The notes under the pieces: generated by a model | The model's input: the letters and a program-made list of their open reading frames with translations, nothing else | What the model was told of the DNA's origin: nothing | Databases searched by the model: none | Origin: Anaerolineae bacterium | Lineage (GTDB): Bacteria; Chloroflexota; Anaerolineae; Aggregatilineales; UBA3940 | Assembly (NCBI GenBank): GCA_016927375.1 | Contig: JAFGMS010000165.1 | Coordinates: 1 to 32,934 of the forward strand | Direction: 5' to 3' | DNA length: 32,934 bases | Translations under genes and position numbers: made by a program | In this document: positions 8,469 to 19,100 of the stretch, one piece after another | Layout: each line of letters starts with the position of its first letter | How positions within the stretch are numbered: position 1 is the stretch's first letter

Positions 8469-8511
8469 GTGCCAGATTTACATTCGACGGCTACCTTTTG
8501 CAGTTTGTGCT

Positions 8512-9627
8512 TCAGGGCGCTGCACCGGCGAATCGCAATGACCGTCGTGTGTCCTCCGCTCGCTGGCGTACCTGCGCTATCTGCTCCGCCGTGACCTCGC
8601 GGTTGAAGCTGCGCAGCCCACTCAACCGGAAGCCATGCCGGTTGGCAATAGACTCAATCTCCCTCACCCGCTCGATCGCGATATGCTTGCCGAGCGTATA
8701 ATCCTCATAGCGGCCTTCGAGGGCCAGCGCCATGGTCTCCGCCATGCAGCCATAGGCTTTCCCCGGCGGATAGCCGAAGTTAAAGTGGAAGTTCACCAAG
8801 CCAGGCACATCCACCATTCCCCCCTCGACAACCAACACGTCATCTCGCTGTCTGGCAACCGCCTTGGAAACATCGGGCGGTACGGCCACATCGCAAACCA
8901 CTGCCCCCGGCTTGAGGTGCTCCGGCTTGATGATCCCCCCCGCAGCGGCGGCACTGGTAGCTGAAAGAATCACGTCGGCCTCACAGATACGGGCTAGATC
9001 GGTGGTGGCTTCGACCTGTGCCTGTTTTCCCGCGCACCGCTCACGCACCGCCTCAACCGATCTGGGGTGCTTGCCTACCAGGATCAGACGAGGGGTTTCA
9101 TCCGCCATCATCTCTGAGCATGGTGCACCGATGGCCCCCGTGGCCCCCACAACTGCTGTGGTCGCCTGATTGAGGTCAACTCCCATCTGGCGGGAAGCTT
9201 CACGTGCTGCCTGAACGGCCAACGCCACCGTGTACGAATCGCCGGTAGTCACAGGGATATCGAGCCCGTGAGCCACGGTGATACCACCATCACCAACCAC
9301 AGCCGTAAACGCCCCCAAGCCCAAAATGCGCGCTCCCAGCTTCTCTGCCAGACGGCCCGTCTGGATGATCTTACGATAAACCCGCCTCACAGGCAGCGAA
9401 ATCATCATATGGGGGGTATAGGGTGCCGCCACAAACCAACCAATAATCTCGTTACCGGTTGCTGCGGAGCGTATGCCAGTGATGCGAGAAAGATAGACCG
9501 GCGGCCAGAATTGGCAGAAGAAATTGATCTGCTTCTCGGTGAGTACTTTACCTAAGAAAGGATACTTGCGCGCGACATCTTTCTTAGCACCGATAGGATG
9601 GATGATAAAGGCGAAGGTATCGTCCAT
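8512..9627 (-). CDS. Long-chain acyl-[ACP] reductase (AAR)-like NAD(P)-dependent enzyme
   Basis: 'DFAFIIHPI'-like N-terminus, 'LGLGAFTAVVGD', Rossmann 'AVVGATGAIGAPC', 'YGCMAETMALALEGRYEDYTLGKHIAIERVREIESIANRHGF'. These resemble the cyanobacterial AAR motifs (GATGDIG, FACFAEAMLLEFEGW...). Confidence 0.78.
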   Translation of the reverse strand: MDDTFAFIIHPIGAKKDVARKYPFLGKVLTEKQINFFCQFWPPVYLSRITGIRSAATGNEIIGWFVAAPYTPHMMISLPVRRVYRKIIQTGRLAEKLGARILGLGAFTAVVGDGGITVAHGLDIPVTTGDSYTVALAVQAAREASRQMGVDLNQATTAVVGATGAIGAPCSEMMADETPRLILVGKHPRSVEAVRERCAGKQAQVEATTDLARICEADVILSATSAAAAGGIIKPEHLKPGAVVCDVAVPPDVSKAVARQRDDVLVVEGGMVDVPGLVNFHFNFGYPPGKAYGCMAETMALALEGRYEDYTLGKHIAIERVREIESIANRHGFRLSGLRSFNREVTAEQIAQVRQRAEDTRRSLRFAGAAP

Positions 9628-9755
9628 GTTATCCTTCGCCTCGGTTAGATTCTATGTCCATTTTTCTCTTCTTTTACCATTACAGCTTCTGCTCATTGGC
9701 AGATCTACCAACACCTTACCAACCAAACAGACCTACGACGAGATATGCGTTGCTT

Positions 9756-11036
9756 TTATTGTGATACTTCCTCCTCACGCGGATAGCGGCGTGGATGGAG
9801 ATCGGTGCTGATGTAGATGGCGTGGTGGTCGCTTTCCTCGTAGCTGATGTTCTTGGCGATCACCCGGCGTGTTGGCGACGCCACCAACACAACATCCGAC
9901 TCGATCATACGAGCCGGATAGACGATCAATCCGGAGCCCAAACGAGTATTATGCCCGACACATGCTCCCAGCACAGGCATATCTAATTCGAGGGTTTGCC
10001 CGTTAATAACAGTCTTGAGAGGGACCGGCAGCAGGTTGAAGTTGGTCAGTATTGTCCCGCTGCCGACATAGGAGTTTCTCCCCAATACACTCATCTCGAT
10101 AGCAGCATTCTGCCCACAAATCGAGTTCTCCATGAAGGTGGTGAAATAGGCGCTGGCTCCCCAGGGAAAGAAGCAGTTATCGCTCATCACACACATGTGA
10201 AAGTGATTGCTATGTGTCAACGTGACGTTATCACCAATAATACACTGGGTAACCACACACCCTGGACCAATGGTGACGTTATCGCCAATAAATAGAGGGC
10301 CTTCAAGGATGGCGGTGGGATCAATGCTGCAATTCTTTCCTACATGCACATAAGTCGAGGATGAAAGAAGCGGTTTACGCTCCAGGAAAGATCGCAACAA
10401 TGTGGTAATCCTGAATGACGGGTCGGAAGCTCTTAGCTCAAATCGATGGGCCTGGCTAAAAATCCCGAAGACAATGTTGGCAAAGAATAGATGTACCCAG
10501 CTGTCTATCGCGCATACAGCACGTTCAGGCAGCCACCAAACGAGTTGACTATGCTGCTCTGCCGGGCCGAGTGCATTGGTCGGTGGAATGTGATGGTAAC
10601 CAACTTCAACAGCACTGCTGGGAATTACAATGGCCTCAGCCTGATCTGTCAGACCCAATGGAAAATACCAGAGATCCAGGTAACACAGATCTCCCCGCTG
10701 AATGTAGGAGCGTGTCAGAGCACGCAACCCTTGTTGCAAATAAGCAGGATCTTTGAGATTAAAGGCAGCTCGCGCTGGCTTACGGCGACGACGCGCTTCC
10801 CGGATGAAGTAACTCAGGAAGGCCTCATCAAACCACAGATTGTCACTATGTACAATCGTCTCGACTGTATCATTCGACGCCGTGCGAATATCATCGACAA
10901 TCAATTCTTCGTCGCAATAGGGAACCAGCAAGTCGTGCTGCCATTGCCAGAGTGGCTTGTTCAAAACACGAAGCAAACGGGCTGGCTCATTGAACGGAAC
11001 AATATAGTTGGGTTTGCGAACGATAATCTTGCGCAT
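9756..11036 (-). CDS. Left-handed beta-helix (hexapeptide-repeat) protein, possible acyl- or nucleotidyl-transferase-like
   Basis: 'VGKNCSIDPTAILEGPLFIGDNVTIGPGCVVTQCIIGDNVTLTHSNHFHMCVMSDNCF' hexapeptide repeats. Second repeat block 'GRNSYVGSGTILTNFNLL...GHNTRLGSGLIVYPARMI'. Confidence 0.75.
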   Translation of the reverse strand: MRKIIVRKPNYIVPFNEPARLLRVLNKPLWQWQHDLLVPYCDEELIVDDIRTASNDTVETIVHSDNLWFDEAFLSYFIREARRRRKPARAAFNLKDPAYLQQGLRALTRSYIQRGDLCYLDLWYFPLGLTDQAEAIVIPSSAVEVGYHHIPPTNALGPAEQHSQLVWWLPERAVCAIDSWVHLFFANIVFGIFSQAHRFELRASDPSFRITTLLRSFLERKPLLSSSTYVHVGKNCSIDPTAILEGPLFIGDNVTIGPGCVVTQCIIGDNVTLTHSNHFHMCVMSDNCFFPWGASAYFTTFMENSICGQNAAIEMSVLGRNSYVGSGTILTNFNLLPVPLKTVINGQTLELDMPVLGACVGHNTRLGSGLIVYPARMIESDVVLVASPTRRVIAKNISYEESDHHAIYISTDLHPRRYPREEEVSQ

Positions 11037-11453
11037 ATGTGTATCACCTAATGGCAAATGATTGGGCCTATGGCCCTGCGAATAATCGAGGACAGCCAGG
11101 GTCTTTACAGAACACTGCCAGGCAAGACAATTAGTGGATAGCTATTTAATTGTAGAGGATTTTTCCTGGGAGTCCAACCAATAAAGCACTAGAAAAATCC
11201 ACATTCCAGTTAGCCGCTGTTGCCCCAGACGGTGTCTGACGATGGCATAAACACATCATAACATTAGTATGTAACAAAGTATATCAATTCCTATAATTCC
11301 AGCCCTCGCCTTACATGATTTACCATATAGTTTGTAACTACTTTGATAATGTCAACTCGGTGCTTCTAAGGCGAGAAGCCTCAATGGTGAAAAATATCCC
11401 CTCAGCAGGGATATAGTTAAGGAAATAGTTGAGAAAGCTGAGGAGACAAGAAG

Positions 11454-11630
11454 ATGAAAGAAGAAGAAAAGGCACGTATGCAGGCCAAAACACCGGAAGG
11501 GCGATTCAAGTATACCCTAAAAGAGGAGCTTGCCTTATCGCCCAAGATGGCAGGATTGGTGTTGGAGGAAGCACAAGAAGTTTCCTTGAAAAAGCCATGC
11601 GATTTGCCAAGAGTGCCCACCAGCGCTTAA
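11454..11630 (+). pseudogene. Truncated fragment resembling the N-terminus of DUF1670/HTH-type proteins
   Basis: MKEEEKARMQAKTPEGRFKYTLKEELALSPKMAGLVLEEAQEVSLKKPCDLPRVPTSA*. Recognised from memory as a DUF1670-family N-terminal motif, ending after 58 codons. Confidence 0.5.
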
Positions 11631-11737
11631 ACTATTTTTCGTCTATAATGTAAAGAAATAACATAATAATAGGGATATTCTCTTCATCATGAAAAATTCA
11701 TTACGACGCAACCCTATTCGGGGAGGCAAAACACGCA

Positions 11738-12847
11738 ATGTCTAAAGGCAGAATCCTGGTCTGTGAAGACGACAACGACATTTCCAATATGCTCAAGATC
11801 TACTTCACCGGCCAGGGCTATGACATGGAAATGACCCGTAGGGGCGAGGATGCACTGAAGACAACCCAACAACAGCTCCCTCAGTTGATCATATTGGATA
11901 TTAATCTTCCAGACATGGATGGATACACCATTTGCAAGACCCTGCGTACAACTACTCGTACCAAGCACATTCCTATCATCTTCTTAACACAGAAGGATGA
12001 TCGCAGTGATCGCATTGCAGGTCTGGAACTAGGAGCAGACGACTATATTACCAAGCCGTTTGATATCGAGGAACTGCGACTGCGCATCCAGAATGCCATC
12101 GCCTCGGCCGAGCGAATGGGCTTGACCGATCCCCGCTCCGGCTTGCCCAGCGGCCGCTTGATCGAGGAGCAGCTCAGAGAAATGCTTCGCCGCCCAGAGT
12201 GGGCATATAGTGACATCCGCCTTAACGCCTTCGAGCCATTCCGTGACAAATATGGCTTTGTGGCTGGCGATGAGGTGCTGCGCTTCACAGCCATGCTGAT
12301 CAATGAGATCGTTGATGAACATGGCAGCCCGGAAGATTTCATTGGCCATGCTGGGAATGACAACTTCGTGGTCATCAGCGTAGCCGACCGGCTCGAAAAG
12401 ATCAAAGTCGCATTGGAAAAACGCTTCGACGAAGAGGTCAAGAGCCACTATTCCTTCATTGATCGTGAGCAGGGTGGTGTCAAGGTAGATGATGGCTATG
12501 GTGGCGAGAAAATGGCCAAGCTGATGACAATTGCTGTTGGTCTAATCTCATCCAAGGATCGAGAGTTTACGGATATCCGCGAGGTTACAGAAGCAGCTGC
12601 CGAGGCCCGACGCAAAGCTCAACAGCAAGCGAATCTGACCCAGTCGCCAGAAGCGGCTCCAGCTCAGACCGCTGTACAAAGTACTGCAACAGCGCCACCG
12701 CCTGCTACACCCCCAGCACCGAGCACATCGCTACCATCGGATGCAGCAAAACCGCCTGACGCTGCACAGCAAACAGGCTCGACGCCCGCCGCGCCGCAAC
12801 AACCCGGCCCGGCACAGCAAACTGACACATCGAAGAACGTGCCGTAG
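11738..12847 (+). CDS. Response regulator: REC + degenerate GGDEF-like domain + Pro/Ala/Gln-rich tail
   Basis: 'ILVCEDDNDISNML', 'LIILDINLPDMDGYTICKTLR', 'IIFLTQKDD', 'GADDYITKPFDIEEL'. Second domain 'TDPRSGLPSGRLIEEQL...GHAGNDNFVVI' in the GGDEF fold position. Tail AAPAQTAVQSTATAPPPATPPAP... Confidence 0.88.
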   Translation: MSKGRILVCEDDNDISNMLKIYFTGQGYDMEMTRRGEDALKTTQQQLPQLIILDINLPDMDGYTICKTLRTTTRTKHIPIIFLTQKDDRSDRIAGLELGADDYITKPFDIEELRLRIQNAIASAERMGLTDPRSGLPSGRLIEEQLREMLRRPEWAYSDIRLNAFEPFRDKYGFVAGDEVLRFTAMLINEIVDEHGSPEDFIGHAGNDNFVVISVADRLEKIKVALEKRFDEEVKSHYSFIDREQGGVKVDDGYGGEKMAKLMTIAVGLISSKDREFTDIREVTEAAAEARRKAQQQANLTQSPEAAPAQTAVQSTATAPPPATPPAPSTSLPSDAAKPPDAAQQTGSTPAAPQQPGPAQQTDTSKNVP

Positions 12848-13106
12848 GGCAATGGCATGTGCGAGATCGACAGAGGACAGGCTTTCTGTCACATAAGGGC
12901 AACCACATAAGAACTTGTACAACAACAACTTCGCGGATTGACTCGTTTCTTTTGTAAAAGAATCTGCGGAATTGTATTTGTGCCAATTTTGAGTCCTGAC
13001 AATGTCAGCAGTGAATACTTTGTAAGCGAGCGTCACCTTTGACGACATATAAGCGTTCTGGCTCCCTACGAAGGACGCACTAGTTCAATTAATTGGGCAG
13101 GTCTGT

Positions 13107-16100
13107 ATGGAAGGGCAAATATCTACCGGCGTTATCTTTGTGCTCATAGGATTGGTCGTGATCGTTCTGATCCTCCTTTCCGCGAGCCTTGCCAGCCGCC
13201 GCAGGCGGCAACTTTTTGGCAGCGAAGAGTCGCTTATCCCTGTCAACCTGGCATCGGTCAATGACGCTGTAATTGTAGCTACCGTTGGCGGGCGAGTCCT
13301 CTTTGTCAATGAGTTAGTGCGACAGTGGTTCGATCTGGACTCCAGTGATGCTGACTTGTGGCTGCTTGCCCAGCGGGTTACCCCTCCCACAGCCTTTCTG
13401 GAGCTTTTCGCAGCTGAAGGACAGGCTTCATTTGCTCTCAGAGAACGCAATTTTGAGGCTGTCTCCCATCGCGTCGCAGTCGGGGAAACTGCCCAGTTTA
13501 TTGTGGTTCTACGCGAGCAGACTCCTCTGCCGACCCTGGGGCGAGAAGAGCGAGGGTCAAGCAAAGCTTTACAGGTGCTCAGTGAAGTCACCCGTTCACT
13601 GAACGCCACCTTAGAATTGGAACCCACGCTCAGCGCTACCTTGGAAGGCGTTCGTCACCTGATTCCCCACGATGCCTCACAGGTTTGCCTGTGGGAACAG
13701 GAACGCGAATTATTGATCGTGGCGGCACGTGCCGGTGTCGTCCGCTACGCGCCAGAGACTTTTGGGCCTGATGATCCAGGTTATGCAAATTGGATCGCCC
13801 GCAAGCGTCAGTCGTTGCTGGTTCCCAATACAGAGGCTCCCGAACCCCATCTAGCCAACCTGCGCCCGGTTGATTCGAGCATCCACAGCTACATCGGTGT
13901 GCCGCTGCGTGTGCACAACCGCTTTATCGGCACATTGGAAATAATGAACCTGGAGCCCAACACATTTAGTCAGGAAGACCTGGCTCTGCTGGCACTCATT
14001 GCCGAGCAGGCAGCAGTAGCTATCGAGAATGCTCGCCAGTATGGCACCCAAGCCGAACGGGTGACTGAACTCTCAGGGCTGCAAAAGATTGCTCAGGCCA
14101 TCAGCAGCCTGCAAGATCCTTACCAATTATTCGCTCAGCTCGGCCAGCGCGTGGCTGAATTGATGAAGACCGAGATGGCCGGTGTGCTGCTCTACGACCG
14201 CGAACACGAACGGCTGATTGCCCAGAAACCACAGCATGGTGTGCTCGATTCCCTGACCAACCGCTACATCATTCCCCTTGAAAAAGGCAGCCAAGTGCGT
14301 GGTCTATGGGAAGAAGTCTCCTTCTGGTTTAGCAACGATATCTACAGTGATAAATTGGCCGCAGAGCTTGAGCTGCTGGAACTGGCCGAGCTGACAGGCG
14401 CAAAAACAACAGCCATGGCCGCTATGACCCTTGGCGACGAGCGCATCGGGGTGCTTCAGGTCTCCAATAAGGAAGATGGAACCCACTTCATCATGGAGGA
14501 CATCCGCCTCCTGCAGATCTACGCCGACCAGGCGGCTATCGTAGTAGGTAGTGCGCGGCTTTATACTGAGGAACAAAGCCGCGTAGCCGAGCTTCAGGGC
14601 CTCCAACAAATCGTTCAGGCTATGAGCTCGTTCAGCAATTTGGAAGAGCTATACGCCCAGCTCACCCAACGCATCGCCGAGCTGATGGAGGTTGATATTT
14701 GCGGCATCCTGCTGTACGACTCTGAACAAGAAAGACTGGTTGCCCGCCTGCCGTTCTTTGGGGCAGACGACGATATTATCCGTGATTATAGCATCAGCGT
14801 TGGGAAGCGTGGGCTGGCCCGAGAGATCTGGCGCGAACACGAGTTATTCGTCATCAATGATGTATTCAGTGATCCGTCCGTCGATAACCTAGGTATCCAC
14901 GACATACTCCGTGACGCTGGTTTGCACACACTGCTGTTGGCCCCCTTAAGTGTTGCCGGGCGGCGTTTTGGTATGCTGCAGATCTCCAACAAGAAGGATG
15001 AAAGCGGTTTTGATGACAGCGACAAGCGGCTGGCGACTATTTTCGCCGGGCAGGCTGCAGCGCTGATCGAAAATGCACGCCTGTACCAAGACACCGATGC
15101 TACATTGCGCAAGCGTGCCGCCGAGCTGCGTTCTGTTTCACGTATCAGTCACGAGTTGAACGCAACGCTGGAACTTGAGCGCATCCTCGAAGTTATCGCA
15201 GTTGAGGCCCAGAGGGCCGAGGGCGCAGTGTGGGGCGGTCTGATTATGTTCGACTGGAACGAGGACCGTTCTGAGATCAGACCGCTCATGCATTTTGGGA
15301 CAGAGCTAAATGAGCAGTCCCGTCTCCTGGCCCAGGCCGCCGCTCGCAGCGGCGAGACGCTGACCATCGATGACTTCGAGCGTGTTGCCCACTACCCCAG
15401 CCCTATTCCGGAGGCACGCTCGGCACTGATCGCTCCAATCTACTTTGAAGGCAAAGCCGTTGGTGTCATATCACTCTACAGCGATCGGACTCGCGGTTTA
15501 GGTCCCAGCGCCGCCGAGTATATCCAGGCCTTGTGCTCACAGGCCACCATCGCGGTAACCAATGCCACCCGCCACGCTGAGCAGGTCGAGCGATCTGATC
15601 TGCTGCGCCGACGCGCTGAACAGCTCACACAGCTTTTTGAACTGGGCCGCATGTTCCGCAGCGACCAGTCCATGGACGAGAACCTGGTGTCCGTCGCTCG
15701 TGCCATCAGTGAGACGGTAGGTTTTGGTACCGTGCTGATGAGCATGCTTGACCCCAGCCGCGAGACATTGCAGCATGTCGCTCAAGTGGGGATCCTGGAT
15801 GATATTTTCGCCAAGCTCAGTAAGAAAGCCGTCCCCTGGGATAAGATCGAGCGCCATATGGACGACGAGTACCGTATGAGCAGCTCATATCTTGTGATTC
15901 ATGAGAAGAGTGCGAACCTGATCGAGACATTGGGAATTCCACATTACACCAAGACCTTTGGAAGCGACAGACCAGGTAGCTGGCAGCCAGGCGACTTGCT
16001 TTTGGTCCCACTGCGCTCAACTAGCGGCGAAGTGATCGGTGTTGTGAGCGTCGATCAGCCGCGTGATGGCATGATCCCCACCCGCAATACGGTTGAGCTT

Positions 16101-19100
16101 TTGGAGATCTTCTGCAACCAGGCAGCCATCGTTCTGGAAAACAGTCGCTTGTACCAGTCGGCGGAAGAGCGCGCTGAGGAGCTCAGCCAGAGCCTAGCTA
16201 ACTTGAGCAAAAGCTATACCGAGCTTGATAATCTCTCCCAGGAGATGATCCGTAAGGACGCCGAGCTCTCACGTGCCAATGAGTTGCTTGAGCAACGCGC
16301 CCAGCGCCTGTTGGCACTCCACCGCGTAATGGAAAGTATAGACAGCACACGCGGCCCAGAGACCGTTCTCCGAGACATCACCGCCGCAGTTGTCGAGGAA
16401 ATGCAGCTCGATCAGTGTGTGGTTGCGATGGATACCGGCCAAGACGAGGTGCACCTGAATGTCATCGCAACTGGAGGCCGGCTACCCCGTGACCTTGATC
16501 TCACGCCGCTGCTGGATGGAACGGATCCTCTATCTGAAGCCCGTGAGACCGACACAGCTGTGTTCTTCGACACGGACAGTACTGAGCGCGGTCCAATTGC
16601 CAAGTTCACCAAGGCTATTGGAGCGCAGGCAATTCTGGCCCTGCCTCTTCATATGGACAGCTCACACGCAGGCGCATTGATGGTTGGTAGCATCCAGCAC
16701 GGAACCAGCTTCAGCGAAGATGACCGGGACCTGTTCAACCTGCTCGCCAGCCAGATCGAAGTTGAGTACGAGAATGCCCGTCTGTACCAGGCTGTCCAGG
16801 CAGAGGCTTCTACGGCCTCATCTGAACGCGATCGCTTGCAACAGCTCCACCTGATCACCACTGCACTGCAACAGGCCACCCGCATGGAAGATCGTCTATC
16901 TGTTATTGCGCGTGGTGTCCGGTCGGTAGGTTGGGCTCGCGTCGCAGTAATGCTGCTCAACGACAATATGGACGTCACTCAATTGGTTTCGGCAGGCTAT
17001 GACGAAAAAGAGGAGGAGCTGCTGCAGAAACGTCTGCTGCCCGGCAAAGTCTGGCGACGCCGGCTAGACGATCCCCAGTTCATCTCAATGCGCATTGGCT
17101 CATCGTATTTCCTGGCTCATGACCACCCCTGGGTGCTTAAGAATGTCGAAGAAGCCAAACCGAGTGATGGGCCGTCGAATGGGGATGGCAATCAGTGGCA
17201 TCCTAAAGATCAGATTTACCTGCCGATGTACGCAGGTAGCCGGATTATCGGCATGATCAACCTGCGTGATCCGGAGGATAGCTTGCGGCCAACTGAAGCC
17301 AGCCTGCGCCCGCTGGAACTTTTTGTCCAACAGGCTTCCTCTGCGCTTGAGAATACGCGTCTCTACCAGGAGACGCTGGAGCTACAAAGCTACAACGAAG
17401 CTATCGTCCAATCCATTCAGCAGGGCATCATCGTACTGGATGAACAGGGTAAAATAGAGACTTTCAATACTTTCCTGAGGGAGAGTTACCAGTGGACTGA
17501 TGAAGCAATTGGGCAAACGCTCCGCAATGCGGCCCCGGCGTTGCGTGAGACGGGCTTGCTCGACAATCTGATGAATCTGGTTCAGGAAGGCAAGCCCGCC
17601 GAGCGTCTGGAAGTACAGCTCCCCGGCGAGGGCGAAGCCCGCAAGGCAAACATCTTCGCTTACCCGCGCTTCGATGAAGATGGTGTGGTGAATGGCGCGG
17701 TAGTTCTGATCGAAGACATAACTCAGCGTGCCCGCCTGGAGGCTGATATTGCCCGCCGCGGTCAGCAGTTGGCTGCCCTGAGCGATGTCTCACGACGCAT
17801 CACCGCGGCACTCACCACTGATGATGTGCTTGAGAGCGCCTTCCAGGAAGCAAAAGAGGTTATCGCCCACGATAAAATTGCGCTTTGGCTGCGCACTGAT
17901 GACGACAGCTCGCTTCGTCTCATCGCTGCTCAGGGCTACAGGAAAACCGAGGTCGCCAAGAAGAAGATCTCCATTGAGGATGACTCTCGTTTCAGCCAGA
18001 TCATCGAGGATCGGCTGCCAGTAGTTATCGGTGATATACAAGCAGAAGAGAAATCAGCCAGCAGTAGAAAACAAATCAGCCGCAGCTGGCTGGGCACACC
18101 ACTTATTAGTGGCGGCAGCGTAACCGGACTGATGGTTTTTGAGAAAGATGAGGCGTTTGCCTACGCTCCTGCCGATGCTCAGGTAGCAGCATCTTTCGCC
18201 AACCAGGTAGCCGTCGCGCTGGAGAACGCTCGCTTGTTTGAAGAGGCTACTGAACATGCAACCGAGCTCGACAGCCGTAATAAACGACTTGCACTGCTCA
18301 ATCGGATCTCATCAACTATCGGCCGCTCCCTTGATCAAAGCGGCATTCTGCAGACTACCGCCGACGAACTGGGCAAGGCACTCGATCTTCCTCAGGTCAG
18401 TGTCTTTTCGTTCGATCTAGATCATGCGGTAGCACGGTTGAATATTCAATATCCATCCAATCCGGATGGCTCGGTCGCTGACCTGAGCTTTCCCTTGGAA
18501 GACAATCCTGCCATTGTCTATCTCCAGGAGAATAAAGAGCCCCTCATTGCTGAAGATGCGATAGGCGATCCTCGCATGGCGGCCATGGCCCGCGTCATGT
18601 CAGTGCGCAAGATCAAATCAGCCGTGTTGATTCCACTCGTTGTCGGCAACGCTACCATTGGCCTTTTCGTCATTGAATCGACAGAAGAGTCGACCTCATT
18701 CGAGCCGGAACAGATTGAGCTGGCCCAGACAATCACCAATCAGGCTGCCGTCTCAGTGCAGAATGCCCAGCTGTTCCAGGAAACGGTGGCCCGCCAACAC
18801 GAGCTGAGCATCTTGTTCGAAGCAGGACGTATCGCAGCTTCGTCGCTCGACCTGGATAAAGTCGTAAACAACGCGGCAGGATACTTCCTGCGGGCCTTGC
18901 CGGTCGACGGATGCACCATCTCCCTGCTGGATGATGCAGAAGATACACTGACAACCCTGATCAGCCTGCACAAAGATGAAGGAATCTTGCCGCTCCAGGA
19001 AGATGAGAGCACCCGCTATGGATTGAAACAATACCCGGCTACGGCCACCGTGATCACCGAGCGGAGTGTGGCCACCCTCGATGTATCTAGCCCGGAGTTG

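Noticed and set aside
10491-11051. 186-aa + strand ORF opposite the hexapeptide-repeat gene
   Set aside because: Antisense to a gene with strong family motifs, and no motifs of its own.
11644-11649. TATAAT -10 box upstream of the first RR
   Set aside because: A good -10 hexamer but no matching -35 at normal spacing, so not reported as a promoter.
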